This document shows positions 40,701-55,700 of a DNA stretch of 64,000 nt, piece by piece. Where the stretch lies: assembly GCA_907165065.1 (NCBI GenBank), contig OU015523.1:41467702-41531701 (forward strand), read 5' to 3'. Under the pieces are notes generated by a model. The model saw only the letters and a program-made list of their open reading frames with translations, was not told the origin of the DNA and ran no database searches. The translations under genes and the position numbers were made by a program. Positions within the stretch are counted from its first letter, which is position 1. Each line of letters opens with the position of its first letter. This stretch comes from Caprimulgus europaeus. Its lineage: Eukaryota > Chordata > Aves > Caprimulgiformes > Caprimulgidae.

Positions 40701-43700
40701 AATTCTGATACACGTGTAATACCCTACCTGCAGTGCACTTTAGCTAGACAGTGCCCTCTCAAAGCTGGCCTAAAAAAGGCCCACTTCCTTAGAACCAGGA
40801 ACTTGCCCATTAACTTTTAAAAACTGCAAATAAATTGCTGATCCCTAGCATGCTGGTTGTTGATCTGTCTGTTATTTGGGATCACCACAGTTCACAGCCA
40901 GAACATATTAACTGTGTTATTATTTTAATTCATTTCATTCCTTTGCTACTCCATGCAAAACATACAGAAACTAAGTTATAAACTGGAACTGGGAGAGAGC
41001 TAATATTTTACCTTTGCACAGACTGAAATGCAAAGCTATTTTTTTTTCTGCCCATAGTTCATGCTGTGGGTAATGCCAGCTTTATTGAGAAAAGTGTAGC
41101 TGAGTAGTACAAAGGAGGGACAGTTTTGCTTGTCCTCACTCCCACATACATCAGGCTAAGGAACCCAGAAAGGGAGGAGGAAAAAGAGAAAAATGCACCT
41201 TTCCTGAGAGCAATCAAGCAATCAGTTGTAAAATCTGTTAGGCAGTGCAGTGCATTCAAGGAGCCTGGTACAGGAAGCAAATTGCCTACGGCAGGACCAT
41301 GAAGATGGATTAGGGAACGGAGAGAAGAGGGCTTCCCTGCGGCAAGGAGCATATTCTCAGAAGTAACAAGATGAGGTTGCTTCCCAAGGAACCTATAAAG
41401 GAGTGGGAAATTCATGCGATCCGGAATGTCACTGCCTGGCTGGACAGAGGATTGACGGGAAAGGATCCACGCTGTACAGTAGGCAGGGCAGGGTTAGTTT
41501 GTTTTCTTAGTAGTAGTATAGTTCCATCTATTTACAGAGCCACCTTACTCCTATTTTAAAATGTAGTAAAACCTACTTCTTGAAGTATCAAACATCAGGA
41601 ATCTCTCTCTAGATATGTCTAAAAGGCAATTAAAATATTCTAAACAGAAAAATAAGAAATAAACTCTTTAAAGCCCACATCTATAATCAGAAAAACAACA
41701 TGTTACAGTTACTTTTGTTACTTCTAACATAAGATCACAAAAATATTCTTACATAATCTCAGTGAAAATATTCCTCTCCACAGATCTGTTAGTTAACTGC
41801 AGATCAAAATTAGGAGAAGTCTACAACAAGCACTTTTATTTGAAACTTCCACCTCTGGGCTAGATGTCCACTTGAACTTCATCATATTAAAGTCTGATAT
41901 TTTGGCCCATTTAACAGGAAACTATCAGTCTACAGCCATGCACATCACATTATCATACAAAATATACAATTTGAACAAGTACCTTAGAGTCATCATATAT
42001 TCTAATACACTCAAGACAGGTTTGTTTTTTTTTAAAAAAAAAATCAGTAGTATATACTATAGCCATAAAAGTCATCCCATGAGTCCTTAAACCTCTAAGC
42101 AAAAATGCTGAAGGGTGGCATCCACCCTAAACACCCATTCACTTCCTTTGCCAGAAGTAATCCAAGTGTTGCTTGACCCTGTATTAGCAGAGCAGAAGCA
42201 TATGCCACAGAACATGTATTTGGACGATAAGAACTATGCTGCAGTCACTACAGAAAAAATATTTCCTTTTTCTTCATTCACCTGTCTGTCCACATTTCAC
42301 TAAAGACAGCTTCACAAGTCATCTAGGTTAGAAAAGCCTAAAAGGCCTGTATGTTACCCACTCTTTCCTACTTGGCATAACAGCTTCTGGTAACATCAGA
42401 CAGACAATACAAGCCTTCAAACGTTGCAAGCTGCCACTTAACCACAAAGTGATTGCTACTGTGTGGCTCCACAGCATCTACATTTATTTGAAGCACTTAA
42501 TCACTATGTTTGACGTGGTCAGCAAGACAGCTAGTATTACCTTTCATAGACAAACATTCAAACCAAAGTACATAATATCACATGTCCTAATTTATATTTT
42601 GTAAGTCTGAAGCTTGATAAATATGAGACCAAACCCAGCAGTCAATGTAGAGTCAACGGGGAGTTTCTTGACTCAAGGGCTATGCCTGAATTTAACAGAA
42701 GCCGGTAAGATTAGCTGCTGTTACAGTTAGATAAGCTGTTATTCACAAAGGGAAGTTTGTTGTAAACTGCAAAGATATTTTAACATAAAATCTTTGGATC
42801 AAGTATTTGCATGCAGATAGAGAGACAATAAATACCCCATGAACAACAATTTTTGAGAGCTTAATACAGACAAGGTAGCAGTCTCCAAACCTCACTAAAC
42901 GTGCAAGTAGGCTAGAAATGAATTACTGGGGAAAAGATGACAGGACTTTGCATCACTTTGGATGTATACTAGATATTACAGTGGAGAACATCATTTATTG
43001 GAGGACACCAGATTTTTGTCCTGTTCTATAACTTTCACTGAATTCCAGGTTATGTTTTTCAAGATTTAGCAATGAGAAGAACTGACAAGGTTTAAATTTT
43101 CTTTCAGTATCTTTGACAAAGGAAGAATAAGAAGAAAGAACAGCTATTTCAAGTAGTCATGAGCACAATACAGTAAGGAACATTTAAAGAGCTCACTTGT
43201 GGAAGTTATTGACTGATTCTAATTTTCTGGGAGATAACAGTATGCTTTTACTAACTTACAAGACTAATTTGCAAATTCTTATCTCCAAGATCCATATTAG
43301 AGTGTTTACTTAACATTACACAGAAGAAAATGAAACTTCATTTGACAACAAACACACATTATAAACAAGGCAGAAAACAGACTTCAGTTTAAGACAATTC
43401 AGGCTGAGTTGCAAGTTTTAGTTTTACATTAATTTTTCAATTAACTTTTTTTTAAACTTACCAACTCTGTACTAGCCCAACTGAAGGCCTGTTAAGTAAG
43501 TTATCAGGCAACAAATTGACTTCTCTCATGGTGTTAGCTAGTCGCACAGGAAGTTCTTTCCGCAGAAACATGTACGAAGTCTTCTCACAAGCATTGTCAC
43601 GACCTGTTAGAAGGAAGGAAGGCAAAAACCAATGTCCATTGCAGCAGATCAAATTTTAGGCTTCCTAGTACTAGAAGATTTAAAAAAAAAGAAAAAAAAT

Positions 43701-46700
43701 CACGTGTGGAAACAAAACCAGTTTAAAAATCGTTTCTTTCAGTACCCACCTTCCCCTCCCTCTCACTCCCAAGACACATATTATACTTTTACCTTCCTAG
43801 AGCTGAACCCCTTCTATCTGACATTCTTCCTCATTTCACATCATCTCATCCCATAAACAGAAATTAACCAATACCAAAGACTTGATAGTAGCTGGAAAAA
43901 AGACCCCAAAATACTAGCTTTTATCAGTATGATTCCTCAACTAAAGTGAGCTTTTAAGAAGTGTGTGCCACACAGGTAATGGAGGGTAAAGAATGCAAAC
44001 AAGGGGACAAAAGAGAATAGCTGGTGTTTCATGTCACAAGCTCTTCAAACCTACCAAGTACTTAAACATGTCAGCAGCACGTGGGAAGACCAACAAGGGC
44101 CATCATCCCTCCCAGGACTAGCCTACAAGATGCTCACTAGCCACCTGGAAGGAAAGTGCACTGCTCATCACCACATTCCCATTTGGAAAAGCTGCAGCTG
44201 AGATTATCTTGGACTTTCACTTTTAAAACAGATTTTTATCCAGCACAATATTTTGGGGAAAAAAAAAATCCAAACAGTCAGAAAGCAAATAAAAGGGATA
44301 CAGCAAAATAACAATACTTTGCTGCAAAACAGTGATAATTCTCTGGAGCTACCCTACACGAACCAGAATGCTGAGGTGACTGATAGTATTCTTAACCTAA
44401 ACTAGCTGCTGGAGATATCTATAAAACTTCAACTACAAATTTTGACTGTATAAGATGTTAAGACTCTTGCCCAAATAATTCAGATGGAAGATCAGACCTC
44501 ACTTACATACTTTTTTGCATTTTGCAGCATTTCAAAAGTGGGGAGGGCTCCTCGCCCCCTAACTAACTTCTAAACAGTCTAGATAAATTAAAATTAAAAA
44601 ATAATAAATCCATGTTTTACTTGTAATGAACAGTCAGTATTCTGCTTTCATCTAAAAGTCAGCAAATGTCTTTGTGATGATAACCAGTACAACTGCCGGC
44701 AAAATTTGTGAGTGAAGGCATAATACAAGAGCTATAAATTATGTTCAAGCAAACCAGAAAGTACTGAAAGCACTGCTAGGCATATAATCATGGAGATTTG
44801 CAATTTGAAAGACTCAAGTACAATGCAACCAGCACAATCAAGGTGATACGTTTTAAGATAGTCCCATTATAATCAGCAGAACAGCAGAGTTTTCATCTTC
44901 TTTGCATAGGTAACATGCATTGATGGATTAGTTCCCAAAACAAGCTTTGGGGAATATGCAGGAAGGATTAGGGTTTCCCTTTCTTCTTGCTCATTTAGGT
45001 ATCATCAATCAGTGGATCATTAAATTCTATTAGCATCAGAAATTCTACTATCATTCTTCTAGCAAACATTTGGATCTATTTTACCTATTTGCATTTTCAC
45101 ATCTTCAGTTACAAATATACATTATCCTGTCAAAATTAGACAAAGGAAAGAAGACATTACATTGTTGTTTTCTGTTGAAGCACAGTAATGATTTCAGAGT
45201 TAATTCACCTACAGTAGAGGACAGACATTTGTTTGTTCACAAGTCACTGCATACAGTAGGTCTTTAGGAAGACAGTGGCTGGACAGCAGGAAAGACTCTC
45301 TGACTAGTTCACCTTGCACCTTCTGGGCTGGAAAAACCCCCAGGAACAAAGACAATGACTGCTTCTTCCCAAGAGTGACTGAGAGTAACTTCAGTCATTT
45401 TCTAGGCAATAAAAAGCAAAAGGAATGAAAGACAGCTCAGACAGAGAATGAGGAAATGGGGAACTGCGGGAGTCTGCAACAGGGCACAGAGGCCCTTCAC
45501 TGACACTGCCCTGCCCCGGGTTTGTGCAAGGCAGACACCAAAAGCTGCTCGGCTGGAAAGCCGACTGGCAGCAGAGACCCACCTCCCCTCCTCCCAGGAG
45601 CAAAGGGCATCTCTATTCAACCTGTCTCACCCCAGCAGTTCTAATCTGTCTCACTTTAAGGAGTTGCCCTGCTCCAACGTACAGCTATGTTGCCCATTCA
45701 GCACAGGAAAAGGAAAGGAAGTTCTGTTCCGAGCCTGCCTAACCTGCAGGCTTGCCCCACCATAACTTCAGCGCAACTTTTGGTGTGGGGCACGTGGCCA
45801 GAACAGCGGCTGCTCAGCTGTACGCAATTTACCCGAGAACCTCCAGGGCTGCTGCCGCTCCTGGTGTCCCTTGCCAAACAGCACGTGCATGGGAAGCCAG
45901 AATGGCTGCTCACTAAGACCAGCAAAAATGAGATTTCCTCCAGCTTCCAAGGCAAAAAGCATACTGTGTTCTAACAGTTGCTCCTTGGCTGCTGTTCCTC
46001 TTAACACCACCTGTACAACCACATTCATCAAAATGAGGGACATCCTACTAAGTACAAAAAATAAAACCTGAATCTTTAAGTTAGGCATTTTCTTAATGTA
46101 ATTTATCATACACAAGTAAGTCTAAGTTATAAAGATCTTTCCAGAAACAGCATTCTAGTAAGCTGTAGTGCCACTTTTGAAGGTTTAGCCTACAGTCAGA
46201 TATATTTTTTTTTTCTTTTCATAGATTGGCTTTATTTTTGCTTTATTCCTTATATTTTTTTTTCAAGATATAAAGCATTCTTTCTTGATTTTGTTATCAC
46301 TCCAGCTGGGTCAATACACGTGGCCACAATCAGGCTTTTGTCTTAAATACCGTAGGTTAAAGCCAGTTAAAATCCATCAGTTTCATTTCAAGGGAATCTG
46401 AAGCCACTTTCTCAGGGTTAAAGTGAAAGTGAAACCTGTGAATAATCTCTCCTTGCTTTATACTGCAGCCCCCAAGAACCTACTCGATAATACAAATACA
46501 TAAAACAACCACCTGCTTACCCCTGTATGAATTCAAACGGAAGAAAGAATACAGTAATCACTGCACTAGGCATCAAGGACTGTATTTAGCTTTATTTCCA
46601 AAAACAGTGGGTGCTGTGTCAGAGACCTGTTTAATTATGGTGCACTGAAGACCAACAGTAGCCATAGACTTCAAGGCAGAATGTAATGACATGGAAGTAA

Positions 46701-49700
46701 ATGCTAGCGTGGCACTGCTATACACTAGGAGTACAGCTTTTGTTGTTAATTACTAATAGAAGGACCACTGCTTTTATTCTTGATGCAATGCACTGCAAAT
46801 ACAGCTTTATGCTACCTCGTTAAATTATATGAAATTAACTTTCATTTTTAACTCTGAAGAGTCAAGAATTTTCACCTATAGGAATACTGCAGAAGAGTCT
46901 GGTCAGGAAATGCAATGTGAAGGTCACTGACATAAAGAAAAAGCTTCATATTTGTATTTTATTTGTAATTTTACTGTCTTGAGTAGTCCCACAGACATCA
47001 GTGCAACTACTAGTTAAATACTGTATGTAAGTTTCTTCCAGAGACAGAATATAAACAGGAAAAGCATTCAAGACTTAAGAAACAAGATGCTGTGGGGTCT
47101 ACCTCAGAACAGCCATCCTGTCATCAATGGCCAGACTGAGCTCCAAGGTGGGGAAATGGGACATCACTGTCCAACTATTGACAAAACAGAATCCATACTG
47201 CTAGAAACAGAAAAATTTCTAATAAGATTATCCATACAGCATTCCCAACTTGATATTAAACCTACAGTAAGGCTTTTGCCTTCACTTTTACAGTCCACTA
47301 CTCCTTATTATTTAACTATTAGTGATTAATTGGGAGGGGTGGGGGGGTTGTCCCATCTTCTTTACTAGTGCTGTAGTGCCTAACATTCCTTGTAACCCTA
47401 ATTCTCTCACGACCCAAAAGAAAAAAAAAGTGATTACCACGTATCTTGTCAATCACCTGCAAAAAGAAAGCAGTGCAATTTCGCACAGGGAGAGAAATAT
47501 GCAAAAAGTGAGAACTCTGAAGCAAGTCAGAGTTAGTAAAAACACACCACAAAGTTATACAAAAGGAGTTACTTTGACAGAAAAATGGCAATAAAAAGCA
47601 AGATATCTGTGAAGGAAGTCATTATCAATTTCGAATTATTACTACTGCAAGCATACATAGCACAAAAACTGAAAGAAGTGTCAAGTGTCACCCCGTAGGT
47701 CTTTAAAAAGATTGCTGGGGTTTTTTTTTTTAAAAAAAGAGGCTGTTCAATAAATTCTCTACTATTTTCAATCTTGTGAACAATCTTACCTGCTGGGCTA
47801 GTCAGTCACCCTATAGAAAAGTCATCTAGAAAAGCACACTCATGGCCTCCCCTCTGCCACCTTCAAATCTTCAGCTCAAAACTAGCACCAGAGAGAGACT
47901 GCAATGCCAAGCCTGAGACGCTGGGGTTTTTTAAGCACAGATCAATGTAACAGACTGACAGCAGATACAGCCTTCGACACAGTAAAAATGAGAAGATACG
48001 TTAGTCGAACAAGGACCTAAGCAGTGATCTCCTGGACTTTACATCAAACTAAGGCCAGTGAAGAATATTCTATGGACAAGCTTCCACATAACAGCTTTGC
48101 ACGTGACAGAAACAAGTCAGGGTTTGTAACAAAACAGTGGGAATGGTACCTACACAAACATTGCTGCATCTGGAACAGTCACCATCCACGACAGAAAGAG
48201 TGTCTCTAAGTGATAGGGGATTTGCTTATGCAGTGAAGTATGACACACCTGATGAACTGATTTGACTGTCCTTGCTCAAGTTTCAGTTGAGAATATAGGT
48301 AAACTTATCTAAATAAGGCAGTGAGGCATTAAGATTTCATAAAAAGTTCACCCAGAAGGTTGCATTTAATATTAAAATCCATTTTCTTAGATGTGAAAAG
48401 GTGTGAGACATTTCCACCAAAAAGAAATCATACCATTGATTCAATTAGTCAGGTATCAGAGGGGGGGGGAAAAAAAGGGGGTAAGAAAATATATAAAAAA
48501 CCCCCATGATCTAGAAGCTTCAAGGTAATGCAGGTCACAAAAGCAGGCTTGAACACATTAGGTCTTCTAATACCATCAGATGGGAAAAAAATTAAAAGTG
48601 GAATGTTTCAGGGTTATACACCAATATTATCACCGGTGACCTTCAATCCAAAGGAAATACAGGAAGCGGAGTTCTACTTCCAGACAGTTTTCCCTACTAA
48701 TCTCTTTTCCCCTCTCTGGGATTCAACTCTTCTCTGAACAATTACTCACCTCTTCCCTGTTTGTCTCTTTCACCTTTTACCCCATAGTGCTAAGAAACAG
48801 GGAAAAAACAAAGTTGATAACAAGGCCCCCTCAGGCTCTAGGGATCACACACCGGTAGCATGTAAGGGAAAAAAAGTATTTTTCAGTTGGAAGGAATGAA
48901 CATTCATCACAGTGCTCCCCCCCAATCAGTATCTTTTCAGTTCCTTCCATTACAGCAATGAGATCAGACAACTATTGCAATGCTGGACCTAGGGAAAACT
49001 TTTGTTCTGGGTCCTGCAGCAAGAGGCACAAACAGTGTAGAGGCTATTCACACACATGCAGCAGACTGAGCCAATTCTGGCAAGTCCTACAAATTGCCAG
49101 AGCAATACTGTGCTGTCCGAGATTCAGATTACAAAATAATTAGTTCTAGATAGAGGGCTGTACAGAAACCTTAATTTTGCTGCAGAAGAAGGCAGAAGCT
49201 TAGCCAGAGACTACGAACACTGCTTCCTCCAGAACCTGATAAAATGCTCCCGGTTCAGCTGCCAGATTCCCACATTCATGAATACCCATGTGAGAACAGC
49301 AGTAGTCCTTCATAGATTATGATCAAAGTCACCTGCTTCGAAAGCCCAATACGGCTGTCACATCCCGAGCAGGTACTGGACTGCCGGGGTCACATCATAA
49401 AAGCATCGGTAGTTTCTGAGTACTAACACTTACCTGCCAGAGCAAAAAGGAAAAGAAGAAACTAATTGCTCTTTCAGTCTTTCCACTGCAGCCAGAGGTC
49501 TAGTTCTCTCCATTAACTGTGTATCTAACACCAAGCCAAGAGAGTAGATACCACACTACTTTAAGACTTAAAAGCAGTAAAGTCCCACTTGTCCTATGTC
49601 TGAGAGGAGGGAGACTCCATTCAGAATCCATAAAACCAAGATCAGAAGCCTTTCACCTCCAACCCCCGTGAAACTACTACTATTGCTTTTATCTAGGGCA

Positions 49701-52700
49701 AAATTAAGCAAGAAAGGTGGGATGGCAGGAGTGATCAACCATATCTACCCTCTTCTCTTGAGCTTCCAGAATAATTTTTAGCTCCTCTACAGGCAATCAA
49801 AACAAATAAACAAAAAGTGAAGCAGAAGTACAGAGAAATCTTCAGAAGAACGCACAAAAAGATCAAGGTATCAGAGCCAACTGAGCAAAGGCTAAAACTA
49901 GTAACTTGATGCTGAAGCTAGGAAAACAGAACTAAAGAATAAATGAATTCCACTGATGATACACGATTTCAGGAACATGCGCTATATATTAGAAAGCAAA
50001 CAAGCTATGCTTGCATAGCCTCCATAAATGTGGCTACAAAAAAAAACCCAAAACAAAACAAAATCAAAACATACCACAAAACAATCCCAACTCCCAAAGC
50101 GTTCCTATTCCCTGACAGAAATAAAGACATTTTCAGCATATTCTCTAGGTATTTATCTCACCAACCACTAAAAATACCAATCCCACGAAAACCACAGGGT
50201 TGGTTTGTTTGGTAAAAGAAAGGGCTTTGTAAAATTCAATGAGGATGACGAAGCAAAGGGAAATGGAACACACACAACATAACTGGAGATGCTGACTCTT
50301 GCTGCCCCTCACTCTCTAGCACAGGCTGCCTCTAAGAAAGCTGCACGTTGAAACTGGATCCCTTTTTCTGACCTACCACGTTGGGCTACAGGACAGCAAC
50401 CACAGCCTGTACAGCTGTTCCAACACAGCCAGCCAGTAGATGCCCAAATTTAAGGATCTAGCCTACACTAACCTTGGGTATTCAGGCTGTGCTTAGACAT
50501 CTTGGACCTAAGCTTCAACCCACATACCATCACTTCTCTCTAAGGCTACTTCCACCAACACTTACATTTTTTTCATTAAAGTGCCCTGTTTTAAGGACAT
50601 AATTTCACTTGGCACATACGATCAGCATATAAAGAGATTGATTCTATGTCAGTAAGGAAACTGGAGAAACTCTGAAGTTTCAAAAAAATGAAACTTGAAG
50701 AATTAAGGACAGGAAAATATTTTTAGATCTTACTCAACTATAATAAACACATCACTTTTATGAAGTCTGAACAATTAAGTTTTGTTAAACAACTACTGCC
50801 AGAGAACCTGCTAAAGCCAGAGGAATTAAAGTCTGCAAGTGAGCTTTCCCACATAACTTTTTCCTGTTCTACAGTCCAATTCCCATTATTAGTTGCACCT
50901 GTGCAGTCTAAGGGAAAGCACACTGATAGAGGTGCTCAAGACTTCTCAGTCTAATTTATTTATGTTCACAGAAGAGAACATTTAGTAATTAATACTGTAG
51001 GACCATTGACTTCCACTCTGTGCCATTCCATTGCTAAATGCAATCCAGACTAGCAAGCTCACATGCTAGTCAGCTTTCCAGTTAAACTTCCCAACAGTCA
51101 TGCCACACAGCATACAGATAAATGACTAGAGATCAAGTACAGAAACAGTTGAGCGTAATAAACTATTTCTGGTTTATGCAACTCAACTAACAGATTCAAG
51201 CACCCTTTCACTGCCAGTCCAACAGCAGCATTTCTTTTCTATCCCAAAGGAAAATTCCAAGGATACCTTTCACTAATGAGAATGCATTAGTCTAGACTCT
51301 GTTGTCTAAATGACCTGACCAAATCCCATGGACAAGCAAAAGGTCTATACTTCAACTTAAGAAGTTCAAAATTAAGTAAGTATAACTACTCTTTGATTTG
51401 TATACAGGAGGAAAAAAAAAAAAAAAAACAAAACCAACAACTTATCTCCACTTATTTCCAAAATCTCTGAAAGAGTCAGCTTGTTTATGTCTTCTGTATT
51501 AATTACTATGGCCACACAGATGAATATCACCGGTGCCAAGAGAAAGTCAGTTCACATCCTTACGTAAATGCAGGTTAAGGACAAAATGACAGACAACTGT
51601 CATTAGCACAACTGGACAGCTCAACATGGACAAAACCATTATATTTATTATTACTTAGCTATATACTAATGTAATAATAAATAACAAAGTAATAATAATG
51701 TAGTAAGTTACGGTATATAACTTGTGAACTCCAGTAAGCCTGTTTCAAGTAAATGGTCCCCTGAATGAAAGTGACTGTGCTGGAGGGCGGCTTAATTTAT
51801 TCCTGAACTGGAACAGATAAAAAGAAGGAATTAACAGATGCACAATACACTGTATATCTATCAAAGCCTTAGTCAAACTGCAATCATTAATTCTAACTCA
51901 AAGCCACAGCCTTCCATTCACTGAAAGGACTCAAGGGAAGATGTGTGTCTCTCAAGAAGAACGGTTTATCAGACCACTTGTAAAAGCTGTAAACCAGTAC
52001 CATGTATTATATAAACAAGCCCAAATTAAAATAAAAGCATGAATTTTTAAAATAAGCTTCTCTGATCTAAAACTAATATTTAACTGATTACTTTCATTAC
52101 TCCACTGTAATGAAATAACTTTTTACGTATTTTAAAGCACTTGCCAAGAGAAAGCAGAGTATTCAAAAGGATCTACAAAGTTTAATGCAGAGGTGCTCAA
52201 GCAATTACCCACAGGCTGTACTATTTTTTAGACCAATTCACATAAGCGCAAGGTTGTCTTTCCTTGTTTCACGAGTAGGCTGGAAGTCAGATGAGTCATG
52301 GGCTGAGGCCAATGGCATGAAGTTCATCAAGGCCAAGTGCCAGGTCCTGCACTTGGGTCACAGCAACCCCATGCAACGCTACAGGCTTGGGGAAGGGTGA
52401 CTGGAGAGCTGCCTGGCAGAAAAGGTCCTGGGGGTGTTGGCTGACAGCCAGCTGAACATGAGCCAGCAGTGTGCCCAGGTGGCCAAGAAGGCCAATGGCA
52501 TCCTGGTCTGTATCAAAAAGTGTGGCCAGCAGGAGTAGGGAAGTCACTGTGCCCCTGTGCTCAGCACTGGTGAGGCCTCACCTTGAGTACTGTGTTCAGT
52601 TTTGGGCCCCTCACCACAAGAAGGACATCGAGGCTCTGGAGCGTGTCCAAAGAAGGGCAATGAAGCTGGTGAAGGGCTTGGAGAACAAGTCTTACAAGGA

Positions 52701-55700
52701 GCATCTGAGGGAACTGGGATTGTTTAGCCTGGAGAAAAGGAGGCTGAGGGGACCTTATCACTCTCCCCAACTACCTGAAGGGAGGTTGTAGAGAGGTGGG
52801 AGTCAGTTTCTTCTCCCAGGTAACGTGACAGAACGAGAGGAAATGGCCTCAAGTTGCACCAGGGGAGGTTTAGATTGGATATTAGGAAAAAATTCTTCAC
52901 CAAAAGGTTTATCAAGTATTGGAACACTGAGGTGGTGGAGTCACATTCCCTGGTGATACTTAAAAGACAGGTAGATGAGGTGCTCAGAGACATGGTTTAG
53001 AGGTGGAATTGGTAGTGTTATGTTTACGGTTGGACTCGATCTTAAAGGTCTTTTCCAACCACTATGATTCTATGATTTTAGCAGCTAAGTTTTGTCTTGC
53101 CCGTATCACAGGCACTCCCCACAGTGCATGACCAGAAGAGAGACAAAATGTTCTTAGGAGAAACCGTGGCCTAGATCAGGTTCCTGATCCCAGAGCTATC
53201 CCTACAGCCCAAAGATTCCCTCCCTACCCAAGTGCAAGGAGCTTCTAAAAAAAAGTAGCACTTCAGACTACACCAGCTTTGCTTCTACCCACAGTCCGAG
53301 ACCTCAGCAGGGGACAGTCCGAGGGCAGGAAAGTGGTGCACGCTGTGCAGCACATCCACCCTGGCCTGCACTGTGAAGAGGCTCTGTGGCTGCCCAACAG
53401 GAGATCCTGGACAAACAAATCAGTGTTTTCTTCTGGTGAGACTCGAGATTTTGAAACAAACTTAAAACTTTTTTTTAAGGTAGATAAGGCTTAAAACACC
53501 AAGCCAAATAAACTTTGTTCCCCGTTTGTTGCTCTCTGATCAGATTCTGTTACAAACTGACCAAAAGAGACTGAATTTTGCTCCTTTGAGCTTACAGTCA
53601 CATCTTCCTCCCATAAAAGGCAAAGATCTATTTCACATTGCAGGTTATAATTAGAGATTCCAAATTTTTAACACTATTCTTAAGGTCTCACAGCTTTGAC
53701 AACTTCCTTGTTAACCTTCCATAATTCCTACTAACTGTTCCAGAAAAATACAAATCTGCTTTGTCCTTTAGTCCCCGTAAACATCCCAAACAGAAAGATA
53801 TTCCACATCTCCAGCATAAATAAAATTAACATTTATGAGCAAAGACTCATAGTTATTACCAGTTACATAAAAATACTGTCAATACCACGTGGTCCAGTTT
53901 CCCTTCACTCTCAGTGAGGTGAAATGTATTTAGACTGTTAACCACCTTGTTACAAAATCCTTTGATGATTAACAAACCACACTGCAAAAAAGATTATTCT
54001 TCTATGTCACTGCTAGTTACCAGGGTTTGAATCTATTTATCCAGCCTATAAAATCTTTAAGAAAAGCATCAACAAGGATTAAAACAAAGTAGTAAGTTAA
54101 AATGTAAATTATTTTTAGCAAAAAGTTGTTTTGTAACATTTTAATTTTGCCTCTTTCTCTATTTACAGTCTTAAACTTAATTCTGAAAAATATCAACTAA
54201 AACTTGCAGAAGCGTATTACTTTAAGGAATTAATTCAGTGAAAGTATTTATAATACTGTGTTACTTAATTTACACTGACTACAAACTAATGTGCCAGGTT
54301 TTTTTTATATATACATATATACACACACAGAGTAAGAGCAGCCTTTAATTCTTTAATTTAAACAGGGCAAGGAAACTTGTAAGAGAATGTCACATTTACA
54401 TAGAAAGGTTCAGAGGAAAAAAGATTCAATATAATAGTCTCTTATAACACACAAAGCATCAGAAAAAGGAGAATTAGATAAAACAATTACTAAATCTGTG
54501 CCAAATTTTATTATGGATTATACTGTTTTGAACCATGGGGAACTGGAGAAATACTACTCTCCACAGAACAGTACTGTGAGGATCAATGACTGTTAGTGAA
54601 AGAGTATATAAGGAGTGTTCTTCATAAACACATGTACTGTGTCTGGCTAGGATGGAGTCATCGTTCCTGTCAGCAACTCATAAGGTGCTGGGCTTCAGGT
54701 CTGAGTAAGACAGTATTGATGACACACCTGTGTCCTGGCTATTGCTGAGCAGTACTTGCCCTGGGCCTTCACCCCAGTGAGGGGGTTTGGGGGTAGGTAA
54801 GAAGCTTGAAGGGGACAGAGCTGGGACAGTGGACCTAAGCTGGCCAAAGGGATGTTCCATGTTACATGATGTCAGACCCAGTAATGAAAAACCAGGCAGC
54901 TCTGTCTCTCAAGAGCCATTACAGCAAGACCAGCTGGGCATCAGCCCACCGGAGGGAGGTGACGAGTGACTGCCTTTGCATCACCTGCTTCTCTTCCTCT
55001 TTCCTTCCTTATTAAACTGCCTTTTCCTCAACCCACAGGTTCTCTCACTTCTCTTCCTATTCTCTCCCCGATGCCAATACACTGCGGGAGGACAGGAGCA
55101 AGCACCTGTGTGGGTGCTCAGCTGCTGGACAGGCTCAACCCACCAGAACACTGCCCATCTACTATACAGCAATCTCATCTTAAAGTTGTTTCACAGCTTT
55201 TTGTGGTTTTGTTGTTTGTTGGGTTGTTCCTGCCTCAACACAACTTATTGTCTCTTTACCACCTTATTATCTCTTCCTGCTTATCTATGTATTACTTCAT
55301 TATCAGCTCTATCATTCTTTCAGCTACTTCAGTCAACCTGACCTATCTGAATGTCCTGCTTTTCCTTTTCTTTAAAAGACAAGCAGTGTAATTTCCCACT
55401 TCCCCAACCCTGGAGCCATCACCATTGGTTATTTCATGTAAGCAACAGCTGTGCTGCACCAGGCACTCCCATCTGCAGAAGAAAGTGTTCAGCTACTCAC
55501 AAAACAGCACTGGCTTAACTTCTACTGGCACCTACTAAGCCAAGAGGATCTAGACATATTTCAGCTTATCTAAAATTTTTATCAGGGACAGGAGGGAGTT
55601 GTGATTTCCTTTAAGTTTCTGCATATAATTTATCTTTTTCTAAAGATCAAAGCAAAGATTAATTCAACAGTCTTTATTATTACATACTTATTTTAATCAA

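Larger units (their letters stand above)
36047..43461 (-). other. PDK3: PDK3 intron 2 (about 7.4 kb)
   Basis: Phase 2 intron, GTAAG to TTTCAG. Contains a 570-bp CR1 fragment near its 3' end (36298-36866) and a short CR1 tail (40470-40548). The rest is unique AT-rich sequence with no recognised gene. Confidence 0.9.

Noticed and set aside
45448..46115. Overlapping 70-115 codon frames on both strands
   Set aside because: They overlap in several frames of a GC-rich patch and have no domains, so the openness reflects composition. The patch is kept only as a possible regulatory region.
52185..52993. Frames resembling a reverse transcriptase, considered as a gene
   Set aside because: They are broken pieces of one CR1 LINE in different frames with stops between them, not a functional gene.
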